A DNA stretch of 64,000 nt from Bacteroidota bacterium. Its GTDB lineage: Bacteria; Bacteroidota; Bacteroidia; B-17B0; Aurantibacillaceae. The stretch is from positions 46,308 through 110,307 of the forward strand of contig JACCXH010000022.1 of assembly GCA_013697245.1 (NCBI GenBank), read 5' to 3'. Shown here piece by piece: positions 48,463 through 57,114 of the stretch. The notes under the pieces are model-generated. The model saw nothing but the letters and a program-made list of their open reading frames with translations. It was not told where the DNA came from and made no database searches. The number at the start of each line of letters is the position of its first letter. Within the stretch, counting starts at the first letter, position 1. A program made the translations under genes and the position numbers.

Positions 48463-49884
48463 GTGGAAGCAACAAAACACACATATTTTAACACCCTTGC
48501 TAAAAAGCGTAAAAAACGCAATTTTAGCTCTTATTATTGGAAAGAAATTACCAATTACGCCAATTACTTTTCGCACGAAGATAGCTCTGTATTAGAGGTT
48601 GGCTGTGGAAGTGGAGACCTTTTAGCGAATATTGCCGGTTCTAAAAAAGTGGGTATTGATTTTAGCGAAGAATACATTGCTTGGGCAAAAGAAAAACATG
48701 CCGGTAAAAATATTGAGTTCAAAGTTATGGACGCCAACAAAATTGAGTTGAACCAAACTTTCGATCTTATTGTAGTGAGTAATTTAATTGGTTTTGTAGA
48801 TGATATTCAAAATGTTTTTGAGCAAGTAAAAAAATGTTGCCACCCAAACACAAAAGTAATTGTTCAGTTCTATAATTCATTTTGGGAGCCTCTTATTAAA
48901 TTATCAGAACTAATTGGTTTAAAACAAAAAACACCAACACAAAACTGGTTAAGCACACGCGATATTAATAATTTATTATTCATTTCGGGCTTTGATGTTT
49001 ACCGTAATAGTAAGCGTTTGATCATCCCGTTCTTCTTCCCTATTCTATCCTTTATTTTTAACCGATACTTAGCAAAATTTCCTTTCTTCCGTTTTTTTAC
49101 GTTGAACATTTATAGTTTCGCAAAACCTTTACCTGAAAATAACGAAGAAAAGTACAACGAAAAATATTCTACAACAGTTGTAATTCCTGCCCGTAACGAA
49201 AGTGGCAATATTGAGAACGCTATTTTACGCTTACCGAAATTTGGTAAGCACCTCGAAATTATTTTTATTGAAGGTAACAGTACCGACGATACCTGGCAGA
49301 AAATACAAGAGATCCAAAAAAAATATGCAGGCACGCACGATATAAAAATTGGTCAGCAAAAAGGAAAAGGAAAAGGCGATGCCGTACGTGAAGGGTACAG
49401 TATGGCAACGGGAGATATTTTAATGATCCTGGATGCCGACCTGACTGTACCGCCCGAAGATCTTCCTAAATTTTATAATGCCATTGCCAGCAATAAAGGT
49501 GATTTTATTAATGGCACCCGTCTCGTTTACCCAATGGATAAAGAAGCTATGCGCTTTTTAAATTATTTAGGTAACCATTTTTTCAGTTGGGCATTTACCT
49601 GGCTGTTAGATCAGCGTTTTAAAGACACCTTGTGTGGCACTAAAGTAATGTTCCGTAAAGATTACATTAAATTAATTAAGAACAGGAAATATTTTGGTGA
49701 GTTTGATCCTTTTGGTGATTTTGATCTTTTATTTGGCGCGCATAAACTAAATCTAAAAATTGTTGAAGTACCTATTCGTTATAAGGAGCGTACTTACGGC
49801 GAAACTAATATCTCACGTTTTAAACACGGTGTAATTTTATTGCGCATGTGCGCCTTTGCCAGCAGAAAGTGTAAATTTATTTAG
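48463..49884 (+). CDS. Fusion of a class I methyltransferase and a GT2 (DPM1-like) glycosyltransferase
   Basis: 473 residues from a GTG directly after the previous stop. Residues about 1-215 are a SAM methyltransferase: SSVLEVGCGSGDLLANIAGSKKVGIDFSEEYIAWAKEKH, FDLIVVSNLIGFVDDIQNVFEQVKKCC. Residues about 240-473 are a GT2 domain: TTVVIPARNESGNIENAIL, LEIIFIEGNSTDDTW, GKGKGDAVREGYSMATGDILMILDADLTVPPEDLPKFYNA (DAD/DxD), DTLCGTKVMFRKDYI and VPIRYKERTYGETNISRFKHG, as in polyprenyl-phosphate glycosyltransferases. A GT-A enzyme of this type would supply the donor for the GT39 protein encoded first in the operon. The 3' end overlaps ruvX by 8 bp. Confidence 0.93.
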   Translation: MEATKHTYFNTLAKKRKKRNFSSYYWKEITNYANYFSHEDSSVLEVGCGSGDLLANIAGSKKVGIDFSEEYIAWAKEKHAGKNIEFKVMDANKIELNQTFDLIVVSNLIGFVDDIQNVFEQVKKCCHPNTKVIVQFYNSFWEPLIKLSELIGLKQKTPTQNWLSTRDINNLLFISGFDVYRNSKRLIIPFFFPILSFIFNRYLAKFPFFRFFTLNIYSFAKPLPENNEEKYNEKYSTTVVIPARNESGNIENAILRLPKFGKHLEIIFIEGNSTDDTWQKIQEIQKKYAGTHDIKIGQQKGKGKGDAVREGYSMATGDILMILDADLTVPPEDLPKFYNAIASNKGDFINGTRLVYPMDKEAMRFLNYLGNHFFSWAFTWLLDQRFKDTLCGTKVMFRKDYIKLIKNRKYFGEFDPFGDFDLLFGAHKLNLKIVEVPIRYKERTYGETNISRFKHGVILLRMCAFASRKCKFI

Positions 49885-50296
49885 AACTTAATGAGGTCAT
49901 GTAATCCTGCAAAATAATAATTGCACTTATTACATCCACCGTAGCTTTATCTTGCCTGTCTTTCTTTTTTAAACCACCCATTAACATGGTTTGATGCGCC
50001 AGCGCACTTGTAAAGCGTTCATCGTAACGTTCGATCTTTACATCCGGAAACTTTTTCTTTAAATGCACAACAAACGGCTCAATAAAACGGGCGCTATCAC
50101 TTTTATTATTTTGTAAAGTTTTTGGTTCTCCAACAACAATAATATCAACGGTCTCTTTTTTTAAATACTCCTCTAAATATTTTACAAGATCCTTACTATG
50201 AATAGAAGTTAAACCATTAGCAATTATACGTAAACTATCTGTAACAGCAAGCCCTACGCGCTTACTACCATAATCTATTGCTAAAATTCGTCCCAT
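49877..50296 (-). CDS. ruvX: Putative Holliday junction resolvase RuvX/YqgF
   Basis: 139 residues from ATG 50296; a longer frame adds 52 non-homologous residues and is rejected. RNase H-like fold: GRILAIDYGSKRVGLAVTDSLRIIANGL (first catalytic Asp), VDIIVVGEPKTLQNNKSDSAR, IERYDERFTSALAHQTM (Glu/Asp region) and KATVDVISAIIILQDYM (final Asp). It acts in 16S rRNA 5' processing and possibly recombination. Converges on the fusion gene with an 8-bp overlap. Confidence 0.93.
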   Translation of the reverse strand: MGRILAIDYGSKRVGLAVTDSLRIIANGLTSIHSKDLVKYLEEYLKKETVDIIVVGEPKTLQNNKSDSARFIEPFVVHLKKKFPDVKIERYDERFTSALAHQTMLMGGLKKKDRQDKATVDVISAIIILQDYMTSLSSK

Positions 50297-50402
50297 TTTA
50301 TTTGCTAATTTAATGATTAAAGATGCAGGATACAAGACATAACATCGACAAGGAACAAGAAACAAAAAACTAAAAACCAGAAACTTTTCGTAATTTAGTT
50401 TT

Positions 50403-51374
50403 ATGATTAAAAAGATCGGCATATTAACTTCCGGTGGCGATTCGCCCGGCATGAACGCTTGTATTAGGGCGATAGTAAGGACTGCCTTGTTTCACAATAT
50501 TGAAATGATTGGTTTTATAAAAGGCTACGAAGGTTTAATTGATAATAATTTTATTGATTTAAAACGCGAAAGTGTTTCGGGCATTATACAAAAAGGCGGT
50601 ACTATTTTAAAAACAGCGCGCAGCGAACGCTTTATGAAACAAGAAGGTTTAGCGCAAGCTGCAAAAAATTTAACTTCCAATAACATTGATGCCATGGTTA
50701 TTATTGGTGGTGATGGAAGTTTTAAAGGTGCTATTGAATTAAGCAAACATATCTCAATACCAATTGTAGGTTGCGCAGGCACTATTGATAATGATCTTGT
50801 GGGTACTGATTTTACGATTGGTTACGATACCGCTATTAATACTGTTATTGATGCAATCGATAAAATAAGGGATACCGCCGAAAGTCACGACCGAATTTTT
50901 GTAGTAGAAGTGATGGGCCGCGATGCCGGTTTAATTGCCCTGCGAACCGCTATTGCCAGCGGAGCAGAAGGTTTGTTGGTACCCGAAATAAAACACGATA
51001 CACAATCTTTAATTTCGAAAATGAAGAACTGGCGCACAACCAAAAGCAGTAAGATTATTGTAGTGGCGGAAGGCGATCAAAGTGGCGGTGGCTTTAAAGT
51101 TGCCGATCTGATAAAAACAAATTGTCCCGAGTTTGATGTACGCGTAAGTATCTTAGGCCACATACAACGCGGTGGCAACCCAAGTTGCATGGAACGTGTA
51201 AATGCCAGCATTGTTGGGTTTAACGCTGTTAAAGCCTTAATGGCGGGGCATAAAAATGAAATGATAGGTATTATCAATAAACAGGTTTCTTATACGCCAT
51301 TTGCAAAAGCGGTAAAACATCACCAAAAATTAAATAAAGATCTTGAAGAACTCATAGAGATATTGAGTAGTTAG
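50403..51374 (+). CDS. pfkA: ATP-dependent 6-phosphofructokinase
   Basis: 323 residues, bacterial PfkA length. Motifs: ILTSGGDSPGMNACIRAIVR (ATP site), IIGGDGSFKGA, GCAGTIDNDLVGTDFTIGYDTAINT (catalytic TIDND), EVMGRDAGLIALRTAIASGAE, and ILGHIQRGGNPSCMERV. The Gly in GGDGS suggests ATP rather than pyrophosphate as donor. It catalyses the committed step of glycolysis. The opposing enzyme fbp is encoded 2.9 kb away on the other strand. A near-consensus -7 (TAATTTAG) lies 3 nt upstream of the ATG. Confidence 0.96.
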   Translation: MIKKIGILTSGGDSPGMNACIRAIVRTALFHNIEMIGFIKGYEGLIDNNFIDLKRESVSGIIQKGGTILKTARSERFMKQEGLAQAAKNLTSNNIDAMVIIGGDGSFKGAIELSKHISIPIVGCAGTIDNDLVGTDFTIGYDTAINTVIDAIDKIRDTAESHDRIFVVEVMGRDAGLIALRTAIASGAEGLLVPEIKHDTQSLISKMKNWRTTKSSKIIVVAEGDQSGGGFKVADLIKTNCPEFDVRVSILGHIQRGGNPSCMERVNASIVGFNAVKALMAGHKNEMIGIINKQVSYTPFAKAVKHHQKLNKDLEELIEILSS

Positions 51375-51436
51375 CGGTTAGTGTCTGGACAATTCTCGAT
51401 AATTAAATATTTCGGTCGACAAAAAAATTTATAACC

Positions 51437-51790
51437 ATGAAAACAAAATCTGCAATTACGATCTTACTAACTCTTTTATTAATTGCCTGTGGTAAAAAAA
51501 CACAGGTTAAAGGGGTAGTTTATTCCAAGCATAATATTCCAATCCCTAATGCTTCAATAGATTTATATACATACAGTGCTTCAGATTATCCCGAAGTAAC
51601 ACAAACCGCCGTTGCAACATCAAATAGTAATGGAGAATATCAATTTAGCTTTAGGGCACGTAAAACACATGGATTTATGAGAGTTAATTATCACATAAAA
51701 TGTAAATCTGATAGTGGAAACTTCAGTACTTACTCGCAGCATCCATTAGTAAGCGGCCAGACAAATAATATTGACATCTACTTGCAATAG
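51437..51790 (+). CDS. Small carboxypeptidase-regulatory-like lipoprotein
   Basis: 117 residues. Lipobox LLLIAC (Cys near 18), then one CarboxypepD_reg-like beta domain: TQVKGVVYSKHNIPIPNASIDLYTYS, NSNGEYQFSFRARKTHGFMRV. Same length and layout as the lipoprotein at 30304-30657, with little identity. Role unknown. Confidence 0.75.
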   Translation: MKTKSAITILLTLLLIACGKKTQVKGVVYSKHNIPIPNASIDLYTYSASDYPEVTQTAVATSNSNGEYQFSFRARKTHGFMRVNYHIKCKSDSGNFSTYSQHPLVSGQTNNIDIYLQ

Positions 51791-51858
51791 TTCATACAAC
51801 ATAGTTGTGCAGACACCTAAGAAGAAGTGTTCTGTGAATAATGTTCGCTAAGTGCTAA

Positions 51859-51896
51859 TCCCAATAGCTATCGGGATGAATCAAGTTCAGAATGAC
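51859..51896. repeat. Degenerate palindromic repeat
   Basis: TCCCAATAGCTATCGGGA (51859-51876) is an 18-nt palindrome with one mismatched pair, followed by CAAGTTCAGAATGAC (51882-51896), which resembles the CAAGCTCAGGGTGAC core of the REP-like units near 13.6 kb. Confidence 0.6.
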
Positions 51897-51977
51897 TTTT
51901 TATTTTCCATTTTTATTAAAGTTTGTTAAGTCCTGTAACTTATTGGCGTTTCAAACGTTTTAGGTGAAACTCTTATC

Positions 51978-52598
51978 ATGCGTAAACTAATTTTATTATC
52001 TGCGCTTCTTATTTCTTTTATAGCCTTTGGCTTTATCTCTTCAGGAAAGATAAAAATTCGCAAGGGCAGTTTGCAGCACAAGAACGGCGATATCATTTTT
52101 ATTGTTAATCCTTCCGGCCAGGGCAAAGCCATTCAGCTTGCTACCAAATCAAAATACACGCATGTGGGCATTATCTTTTTTGAAGATGGTAAAGAATACG
52201 TATACCATGCCGTTGAACCGGTTATGAGAAGTCCCCTGAATGAGTTTACAAGTATGAGCGCCGATGGTACTTATGAAATAAAACGTTTAAAAGATCAATC
52301 GCTTTTAACACCGGAAGCAATAATTAAAATGCTTTCCGATGCCAAATCAAAATTAGGCACACATTATGATCTTGGTTTTAGCTGGGATGATAAACAATTA
52401 TATTGTTCTGAATTTGTGTGGAAGGTTTATAATAAAACTTTAAATCTAAGCATTGGTGCATTAAGGCCTTTAAAAGAATTTGATCTTACACATCCGGCAG
52501 TTAAACAAAAAATGGAAGAACGTTATGGCAAAAACATTCCAATGGATGAAAAAATGATCTCGCCCGGAGATATGTACAACTCGAATTTGTTAGAATAA
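51978..52598 (+). CDS. YiiX-like permuted NlpC/P60 cysteine hydrolase
   Basis: 206 residues. Signal peptide or anchor (LILLSALLISFIAFGF), then NGDIIFIVNPSGQGKAIQLATKSKYTHVGIIFFEDGKEYVYHAVEPV (catalytic His in YTHVG) and, further on, GTHYDLGFSWDDKQLYCSEFVWKVY (catalytic Cys in YCSEF). The His-before-Cys order is the circular permutation typical of the YiiX/YebB group of papain-like enzymes. Probable role in cell-wall or lipid/amide hydrolysis in the periplasm. Confidence 0.88.
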   Translation: MRKLILLSALLISFIAFGFISSGKIKIRKGSLQHKNGDIIFIVNPSGQGKAIQLATKSKYTHVGIIFFEDGKEYVYHAVEPVMRSPLNEFTSMSADGTYEIKRLKDQSLLTPEAIIKMLSDAKSKLGTHYDLGFSWDDKQLYCSEFVWKVYNKTLNLSIGALRPLKEFDLTHPAVKQKMEERYGKNIPMDEKMISPGDMYNSNLLE

Positions 52599-52660
52599 AA
52601 ATTAAAAAATAGGTCACATGGATTTATAAATAAATACCAATAAATACTTGCTGATTAAAA

Positions 52661-53260
52661 TTACGAGATACCAAGAAAGGCCATAATAGTAATAGCATTA
52701 ATAATAGAAATGGCTCCCAGCGAATGAATGTTTTGGTTTAGGTTATACGAAAAAAAGATGAGCGAAAAGATACCTAAAAAAACAGATAAGAATAAAATGG
52801 GACTCGCTTTTTGGATTCTGTAATAATTTTCAGAAGTATTTACAAAGGCTTTTATCTCGCGCTGAAGCAAATAATCTTTTCCAACTTTAAAGGCAGTATA
52901 TTTTAAAGGTGTTTCTATAAATTCATTTACCATTAATTTATAAGTTTTGTCCTGAACATCAATTATTACAATGTCCGAGATCCTGCGCTTGCCATTCTCA
53001 TCTTTTTTATCGCTAAAGCTTACCAGCACATTTTTTGTATAATGGATCTGGTAATGACAAGGCCCGTAAAAAGAAATGATCAATTCGCAAAAAATAAAAA
53101 AGCAGAGAACATTAAAACAGTTTAATACTTTGTAAATACGCGAACTTTTAAAGCGTTGCAGTTTATTAAATGCTCGGATCTTTTTGATCTCTACTAATTC
53201 TGCTACTTCCTCCGGGGTTAAAGGGATACGTGGTTGCCGTTTTTTTCCCTCTTCCATCAT
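52661..53260 (-). CDS. Conserved membrane protein of unknown function
   Basis: 199 residues. A charged N-terminus (EEGKKRQPRIPLTPEEVAELVEIKKI), one TM near 45-65 (VLNCFNVLCFFIFCELIISFY), a soluble stretch with SFSDKKDENGKRRISDIVIIDVQDKTYKLMVNEF, then two C-terminal TMs (PILFLSVFLGIFSLIFF and AISIINAITIMAFLGI). I recognise no family. The start overlaps the GT2 stop (ATGA), so it is cotranscribed with fbp and the GT2. Confidence 0.7.
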   Translation of the reverse strand: MMEEGKKRQPRIPLTPEEVAELVEIKKIRAFNKLQRFKSSRIYKVLNCFNVLCFFIFCELIISFYGPCHYQIHYTKNVLVSFSDKKDENGKRRISDIVIIDVQDKTYKLMVNEFIETPLKYTAFKVGKDYLLQREIKAFVNTSENYYRIQKASPILFLSVFLGIFSLIFFSYNLNQNIHSLGAISIINAITIMAFLGIS

Positions 53261-54228
53261 TTTAGATTTAATTTCTCATCTACCAGGTAACTATTTCTTA
53301 CCGGACTGTTTCGCAAAATTAATTCGCCAATAAAACCCGCAAGGAACATCATGCTGCCAATTATCATACAGGTTAAAGAAATATAGAATGACGGACGCTG
53401 TGTAATTAACCTTGCTGCATGATGGGTAAAATGACAATACATTTTATAAGCTCCAAGATAAAATGCAAACGCAAAACCAACTAAAAATAATAAAGTACCT
53501 ACTAAGCCAAAAAAATGCATGGGGCGTTTACCAAATTTTGAAAGAAAAGTGATCGTTAACAAATCTAAAAAACCATTAATGAACCTGCTCCAGCCAAATT
53601 TACTTACACCATATTTACGAGCTCTGTGTTGTACTACTTTTTCACCGATATTATTAAAACCTGCGGCCTTAGCCATTACAGGAATAAAGCGGTGCATCTC
53701 TCCATACACCTCTATACTTTTAACCACCTTCTTTTTATAAGCTTTTAAACCGCAATTCATGTCATGCAATTTAATACCACTTATTTTTCGGTTGGTCCAG
53801 TTATATAATTTAGAAGGAAGGTTTTTTGTGATCGCGTTATCATAGCGTTTTTGTTTCCATCCGCTAACAAGATCAAAACCATCAACCGTTATCATTTTAT
53901 ACAATTCGGGTATCTCATCCGGGCTATCCTGCAGATCGGCATCCATCGTAATTACTACATCACCCTCTGCCGCTTCAAATCCTAAATGCAGAGCAGGTGA
54001 TTTGCCATAATTGCGGCGGAATTTTATTGCTTTTACGTTTGAATTTTTTTGTGCTAAACTTTCAATTACCTGCCATGAATTATCTTTACTACCATCGTCA
54101 ATAAAAACTATTTCATAAGAATAATTATTCTCCGTCATGGTCTTTACGATCCAATCATGTAATTCCGGTAACGATTCCTCCTCATCTTTAAGAGGAATAA
54201 TTACAGATATTTGGCAGTTTAAACTCAT
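53257..54228 (-). CDS. Glycosyltransferase family 2 (DPM1/ArnC-like) with C-terminal membrane anchor
   Basis: 323 residues. GT-A domain: ISVIIPLKDEEESLPELHDWI, YEIVFIDDGSKDNSWQVIESL, KAIKFRRNYGKSPALHLGFEAAEGDVVITMDADLQDSPDEIPELYKMI (DAD), DMNCGLKAYKKKVVKSIEVYGEMHRFIPVMAKAAGF. Two TM helices near 240-260 and 285-310. Such enzymes load polyprenyl phosphate with a sugar. Start overlaps the fbp stop by one base (TAATG), so translation is coupled to fbp. Confidence 0.92.
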   Translation of the reverse strand: MSLNCQISVIIPLKDEEESLPELHDWIVKTMTENNYSYEIVFIDDGSKDNSWQVIESLAQKNSNVKAIKFRRNYGKSPALHLGFEAAEGDVVITMDADLQDSPDEIPELYKMITVDGFDLVSGWKQKRYDNAITKNLPSKLYNWTNRKISGIKLHDMNCGLKAYKKKVVKSIEVYGEMHRFIPVMAKAAGFNNIGEKVVQHRARKYGVSKFGWSRFINGFLDLLTITFLSKFGKRPMHFFGLVGTLLFLVGFAFAFYLGAYKMYCHFTHHAARLITQRPSFYISLTCMIIGSMMFLAGFIGELILRNSPVRNSYLVDEKLNLK

Positions 54229-55241
54229 TAAGCTTTTACCTCGGCGTATTTGGTCATAAATTCCATTACTTTATCCACCATATCCGAGCTTCCTAAAAAT
54301 AAAGGCGTGCGCTGGTGCAACTCGTTAATTGGCACTTCCATAATACGTTTGTAACCTGTTGTTGCCTTACCCCCTGCCTGCTCTATAATAAAAGCTAAAG
54401 GATTGCACTCATATAACAAACGTAATTTTCCATTAGGTGATTTTGTGGTTGTTGGATAAATATAAACGCCACCAACTATCAGGTTACGGTGAATATCGGC
54501 AACACCCGAACCAATGTAACGAGAAGAATACGGACGACCCGTCTCTTTGTCTTCTTCCTGGCAATATTTAATGTATTTTTTTACACCTTCGGGGAAATGT
54601 AAATAGTTTCCTTCATTTACAGAGTATACATTACCGGCTTTTTGTGTTTGCATTAACGGGTGTGACAAACAAAATTCGCCAATACTTGGATCTAAGGTAA
54701 AGCCATAAACGCCTTTACCTGTGGTGTAAACCAGCATACAACTTGATCCGTAAATAATATATCCGGCGGCTACCTGCTCGGTACCGCGTTGCATAAAATC
54801 TTCAATAGTTCCCGGACCACTTAAAGTAGTGCGGCGGTAAATAGAAAAAATGGTTCCAACAGATACGTTGACATCAATATTTGAAGAGCCATCCAGGGGA
54901 TCCATTGCCACAACATATTTGGCATTTTTTGATATCTCAGAGTCAATAGGAATGATTTCATCGTTCTCTTCGCTGGCTATAGCGCAAACCTCGCCCCCGG
55001 CCTTTAAAGCGGCTATAAATTGGTCGTTGGCAAATACGTCCAGTTTTTTAACGCGTTCGCCTTGTATATTGGTTTCGCCTGTTTCGCCAAGGATCTCGAC
55101 TAAACCGGCTTTATTTACCTCGCGATTAACAATTTTGGCAGCAATGCCAATATCTCTTAACAAACGCGATAACTCGCCCTTTGCATACGGGAAATCCATT
55201 TGTTTTTCGATCACAAACTGTCCTAACGTTTTTACCTTCAT
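54228..55241 (-). CDS. fbp: Fructose-1,6-bisphosphatase class I
   Basis: 337 residues, the usual FBPase-I length. [28 protein letters not shown] carries the metal-binding DPLDGSSN motif; EEN ([11 protein letters not shown]) supplies further Mg ligands, and [55 protein letters not shown] the substrate site. It catalyses the gluconeogenic step opposite to pfkA. First gene of a three-gene unit. A TACTTTTG box lies 22 nt upstream of its ATG. Confidence 0.96.
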   Translation of the reverse strand: MKVKTLGQFVIEKQMDFPYAKGELSRLLRDIGIAAKIVNREVNKAGLVEILGETGETNIQGERVKKLDVFANDQFIAALKAGGEVCAIASEENDEIIPIDSEISKNAKYVVAMDPLDGSSNIDVNVSVGTIFSIYRRTTLSGPGTIEDFMQRGTEQVAAGYIIYGSSCMLVYTTGKGVYGFTLDPSIGEFCLSHPLMQTQKAGNVYSVNEGNYLHFPEGVKKYIKYCQEEDKETGRPYSSRYIGSGVADIHRNLIVGGVYIYPTTTKSPNGKLRLLYECNPLAFIIEQAGGKATTGYKRIMEVPINELHQRTPLFLGSSDMVDKVMEFMTKYAEVKA

Positions 55242-55322
55242 TGTTTCGTATTTAATTAGAAATCAAAAGTAAAAAAATTAATGAATAAAGCGGTAATTAA
55301 TAGTAAAAAGACTCTTAAAAAA

Positions 55323-55589
55323 TTAAAAATCTTTCTTTAAGAACTCACGCCAGTCGCTAAGATTAGCTATAACTTGTAGTTGGCGGTATTGGTAATGAAA
55401 TTTTTCTTCGTCGATTGTGGAATTAAGAATACTGATGCGGTATTTATCAAAATTAGATAAAGCAAATTTTTCTTCAGCGGTTAATTTAATACCACTAAAT
55501 TCTTTGTCACGCAAATCGTTAATACTAACAACTAAACCAGTTGTTTTTTTATTAAGTAAGGTTGTTATGAAATCGTTTTTTATGTCCAC
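55323..55589 (-). CDS. Small protein of unknown function
   Basis: 88 residues from a GTG at 55589. Hydrophilic, no signal peptide, mostly helical (VVSINDLRDKEFSGIKLTAEEKFALSNFDKYRISIL ... FHYQYRQLQVIANLSDWREFLKKDF). I recognise no family. Expression is supported by TATATTTG ending 4 nt before the GTG with a TTTG further upstream. Confidence 0.6.
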   Translation of the reverse strand: MDIKNDFITTLLNKKTTGLVVSINDLRDKEFSGIKLTAEEKFALSNFDKYRISILNSTIDEEKFHYQYRQLQVIANLSDWREFLKKDF

Positions 55590-55593
55590 GTAA

Positions 55594-55601
55594 CAAATAT
55601 A
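55594..55601 (-). promoter_or_regulatory. -7 element of the 88-residue protein gene
   Basis: TATATTTG on the minus strand, then TTAC and the GTG at 55589. A TTTG lies 16 nt further upstream (55621-55618), shorter than the usual spacing of about 19-21. Confidence 0.5.
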
Positions 55602-55869
55602 ACTTTTAGCTTCTCGGCAAATAAATTTTTTCGCCTATTATACTAACATTTGACTGTTAATTGCGCTAAAAAGCCGTTTAAAATTTATCTTATAATTTAT
55701 TTTCTTTTCTTTTTAACTGCAGTTTCGTTAAATTTTTCGTCATAAATATTTAATTATGTCTTCAATACGATAGCTATCTGGAGCCTAGTTTTACATAAAA
55801 ATAAGTCAGAAATAAATTTATAATATAAACAGGCTTTTATTGTTAGACGATGACTATTTTTACCCTCGA

Positions 55870-56466
55870 ATGATCTTTAAATTTAAAATACTTTTTGTTT
55901 TTTTATCCTTTTCAGCATATGCAATTGGACAGAAGCCCTTTAAACAAGAGCTTTGGTGGTCGGCTTGGCACCCTGTAGCAGCTTTAAAAGTTAAGAAGAT
56001 CCATAAAAAAGCAATGATCTTATTCAAAAATGATGACAATAAATTGTTGTTGGATAATTACACTAATGGCGGAAAATTAGACGCATTTCGTCACGTTTTT
56101 TTTATGGCAGCTTTTTCGCAGAAGATCAACATTAAAAAACTACGAAAACTAGGCATTGCACACGAAAAAGGCAACTATCATCAATTTCTAAAACAAACAA
56201 AAGAGAACGATGAAGCCCCAGATAGTTTAAGCAATGTAATGGACCTTACCAATAATGAACTGGGTTTTAAGATCGGTTCAGAAAATAAAAAGAAAACGTT
56301 GGAAGAGCTTAAACAGGAAGTAATAAAAGAAATTAAAGAAGGTAAAGCTGTGATTATGAAACGTCAACAAAATGGAAAATATGTTGATTGTAATAATAAA
56401 ATAATTGATGCCGGAATTTATAAAGGAAAATGGTTTGTACCTAAATGTTTGGTGTCATCCAAGTAA
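55870..56466 (+). CDS. Secreted DUF6973-like protein
   Basis: 198 residues from ATG 55870; the TTG extension upstream lacks a signal peptide. Signal peptide FKFKILFVFLSFSAYAIGQ, then WWSAWHPVAALKVKKIHKKAMI, GGKLDAFRHVFFMAAFSQKINIKKLRKLGIAHEKGNY and SNVMDLTNNELGFKIG. The WHP, D-A-F-R-H, HE and D-L-x-N-N-x-x-G pattern matches the DUF6973 fold seen in Bacteroidota and Gram-positive surface proteins, suggesting a metal-dependent hydrolase. Activity is unproven. The region before it (55602-55869) holds only a TA-rich stretch and a GATAGCTATC palindrome. Confidence 0.75.
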   Translation: MIFKFKILFVFLSFSAYAIGQKPFKQELWWSAWHPVAALKVKKIHKKAMILFKNDDNKLLLDNYTNGGKLDAFRHVFFMAAFSQKINIKKLRKLGIAHEKGNYHQFLKQTKENDEAPDSLSNVMDLTNNELGFKIGSENKKKTLEELKQEVIKEIKEGKAVIMKRQQNGKYVDCNNKIIDAGIYKGKWFVPKCLVSSK

Positions 56467-56472
56467 AAACTT

Positions 56473-56634
56473 TAGCCACGAATTGCACTAATTTCACAAA
56501 TAATATTTCTGACTATTTTAATCTCAATTCGTGTAATTTAATTCAAAGCAATTTATGCTTTGAATAATTATTTCACCAAACAAAATTTATAATTAAAAAA
56601 GCCTATTTTGTGTAATTCGTGAAATTAGTGGCTA
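56473..56634. mobile_element. MITE-like palindromic element, copy 3
   Basis: 162 bp. Left end TAGCCACGAATTGCACTAAT; right end, inverted, TAGCCACTAATTTCACGAAT. The centre has ATTCAAAGC (56541-56549), 7 nt, GCTTTGAAT (56557-56565). It lies between two convergent genes and codes for nothing. Same ends as 14238-14397, different internal palindrome. Confidence 0.72.
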
Positions 56635-56644
56635 TTTATAAACC

Positions 56645-57112
56645 TTAGAAAGATTGAATCTGATCGTAAGTTAATTTACAATTGATCCACTCCCCATCTA
56701 AATGCGAATTATACTTTTTATAGAATTCAATTGCGGCTGTATTCCAATCTAAAACCTGCCACTCCATACGCCTTACTTTTTGCCCCTTGGCAACTTTTAC
56801 CACCTCGTTAAACAATAATTTACCGTAACCATTTTTACGTTCGCTTTCAGTAACAATAATATCCTCTAAAAATAAGCATTTGCCTTTCCAGGTTGAATAT
56901 TTATAATAATACAAGGCAATACCGACAATGACATTTTCTTTTTCAAGCACAAAAAAATCAAAGAGTTTTTCTTTGCCAAAACCCCAAGCTGTCATTTCGC
57001 TTATGGTTACTTCCACTTCCTGCGGGGATTTTTCAAAAATCGCCAATTCCTTTACCAATTCAAGAGCCCGGGGGATGTCTTTTTCAGTTCCGATCCTAAT
57101 AGTTGCCGACAT
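56645..57112 (-). CDS. GNAT N-acetyltransferase (diamine/SSAT-like)
   Basis: 155 residues. GNAT fold with the CoA-binding stretch VTESERKNGYGKLLFNEVVKVAKG, LFLEDIIV before it, and WQVLDWNTAAIEFYKKYNSHLDGEWINCKLTYDQI after, close to the spermidine/spermine acetyltransferase-like group. The substrate amine is not established. Last gene of a three-gene unit with a hypothetical protein and a thioredoxin-like ferredoxin. Confidence 0.9.
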   Translation of the reverse strand: MSATIRIGTEKDIPRALELVKELAIFEKSPQEVEVTISEMTAWGFGKEKLFDFFVLEKENVIVGIALYYYKYSTWKGKCLFLEDIIVTESERKNGYGKLLFNEVVKVAKGQKVRRMEWQVLDWNTAAIEFYKKYNSHLDGEWINCKLTYDQIQSF

Positions 57113-57114
57113 AT

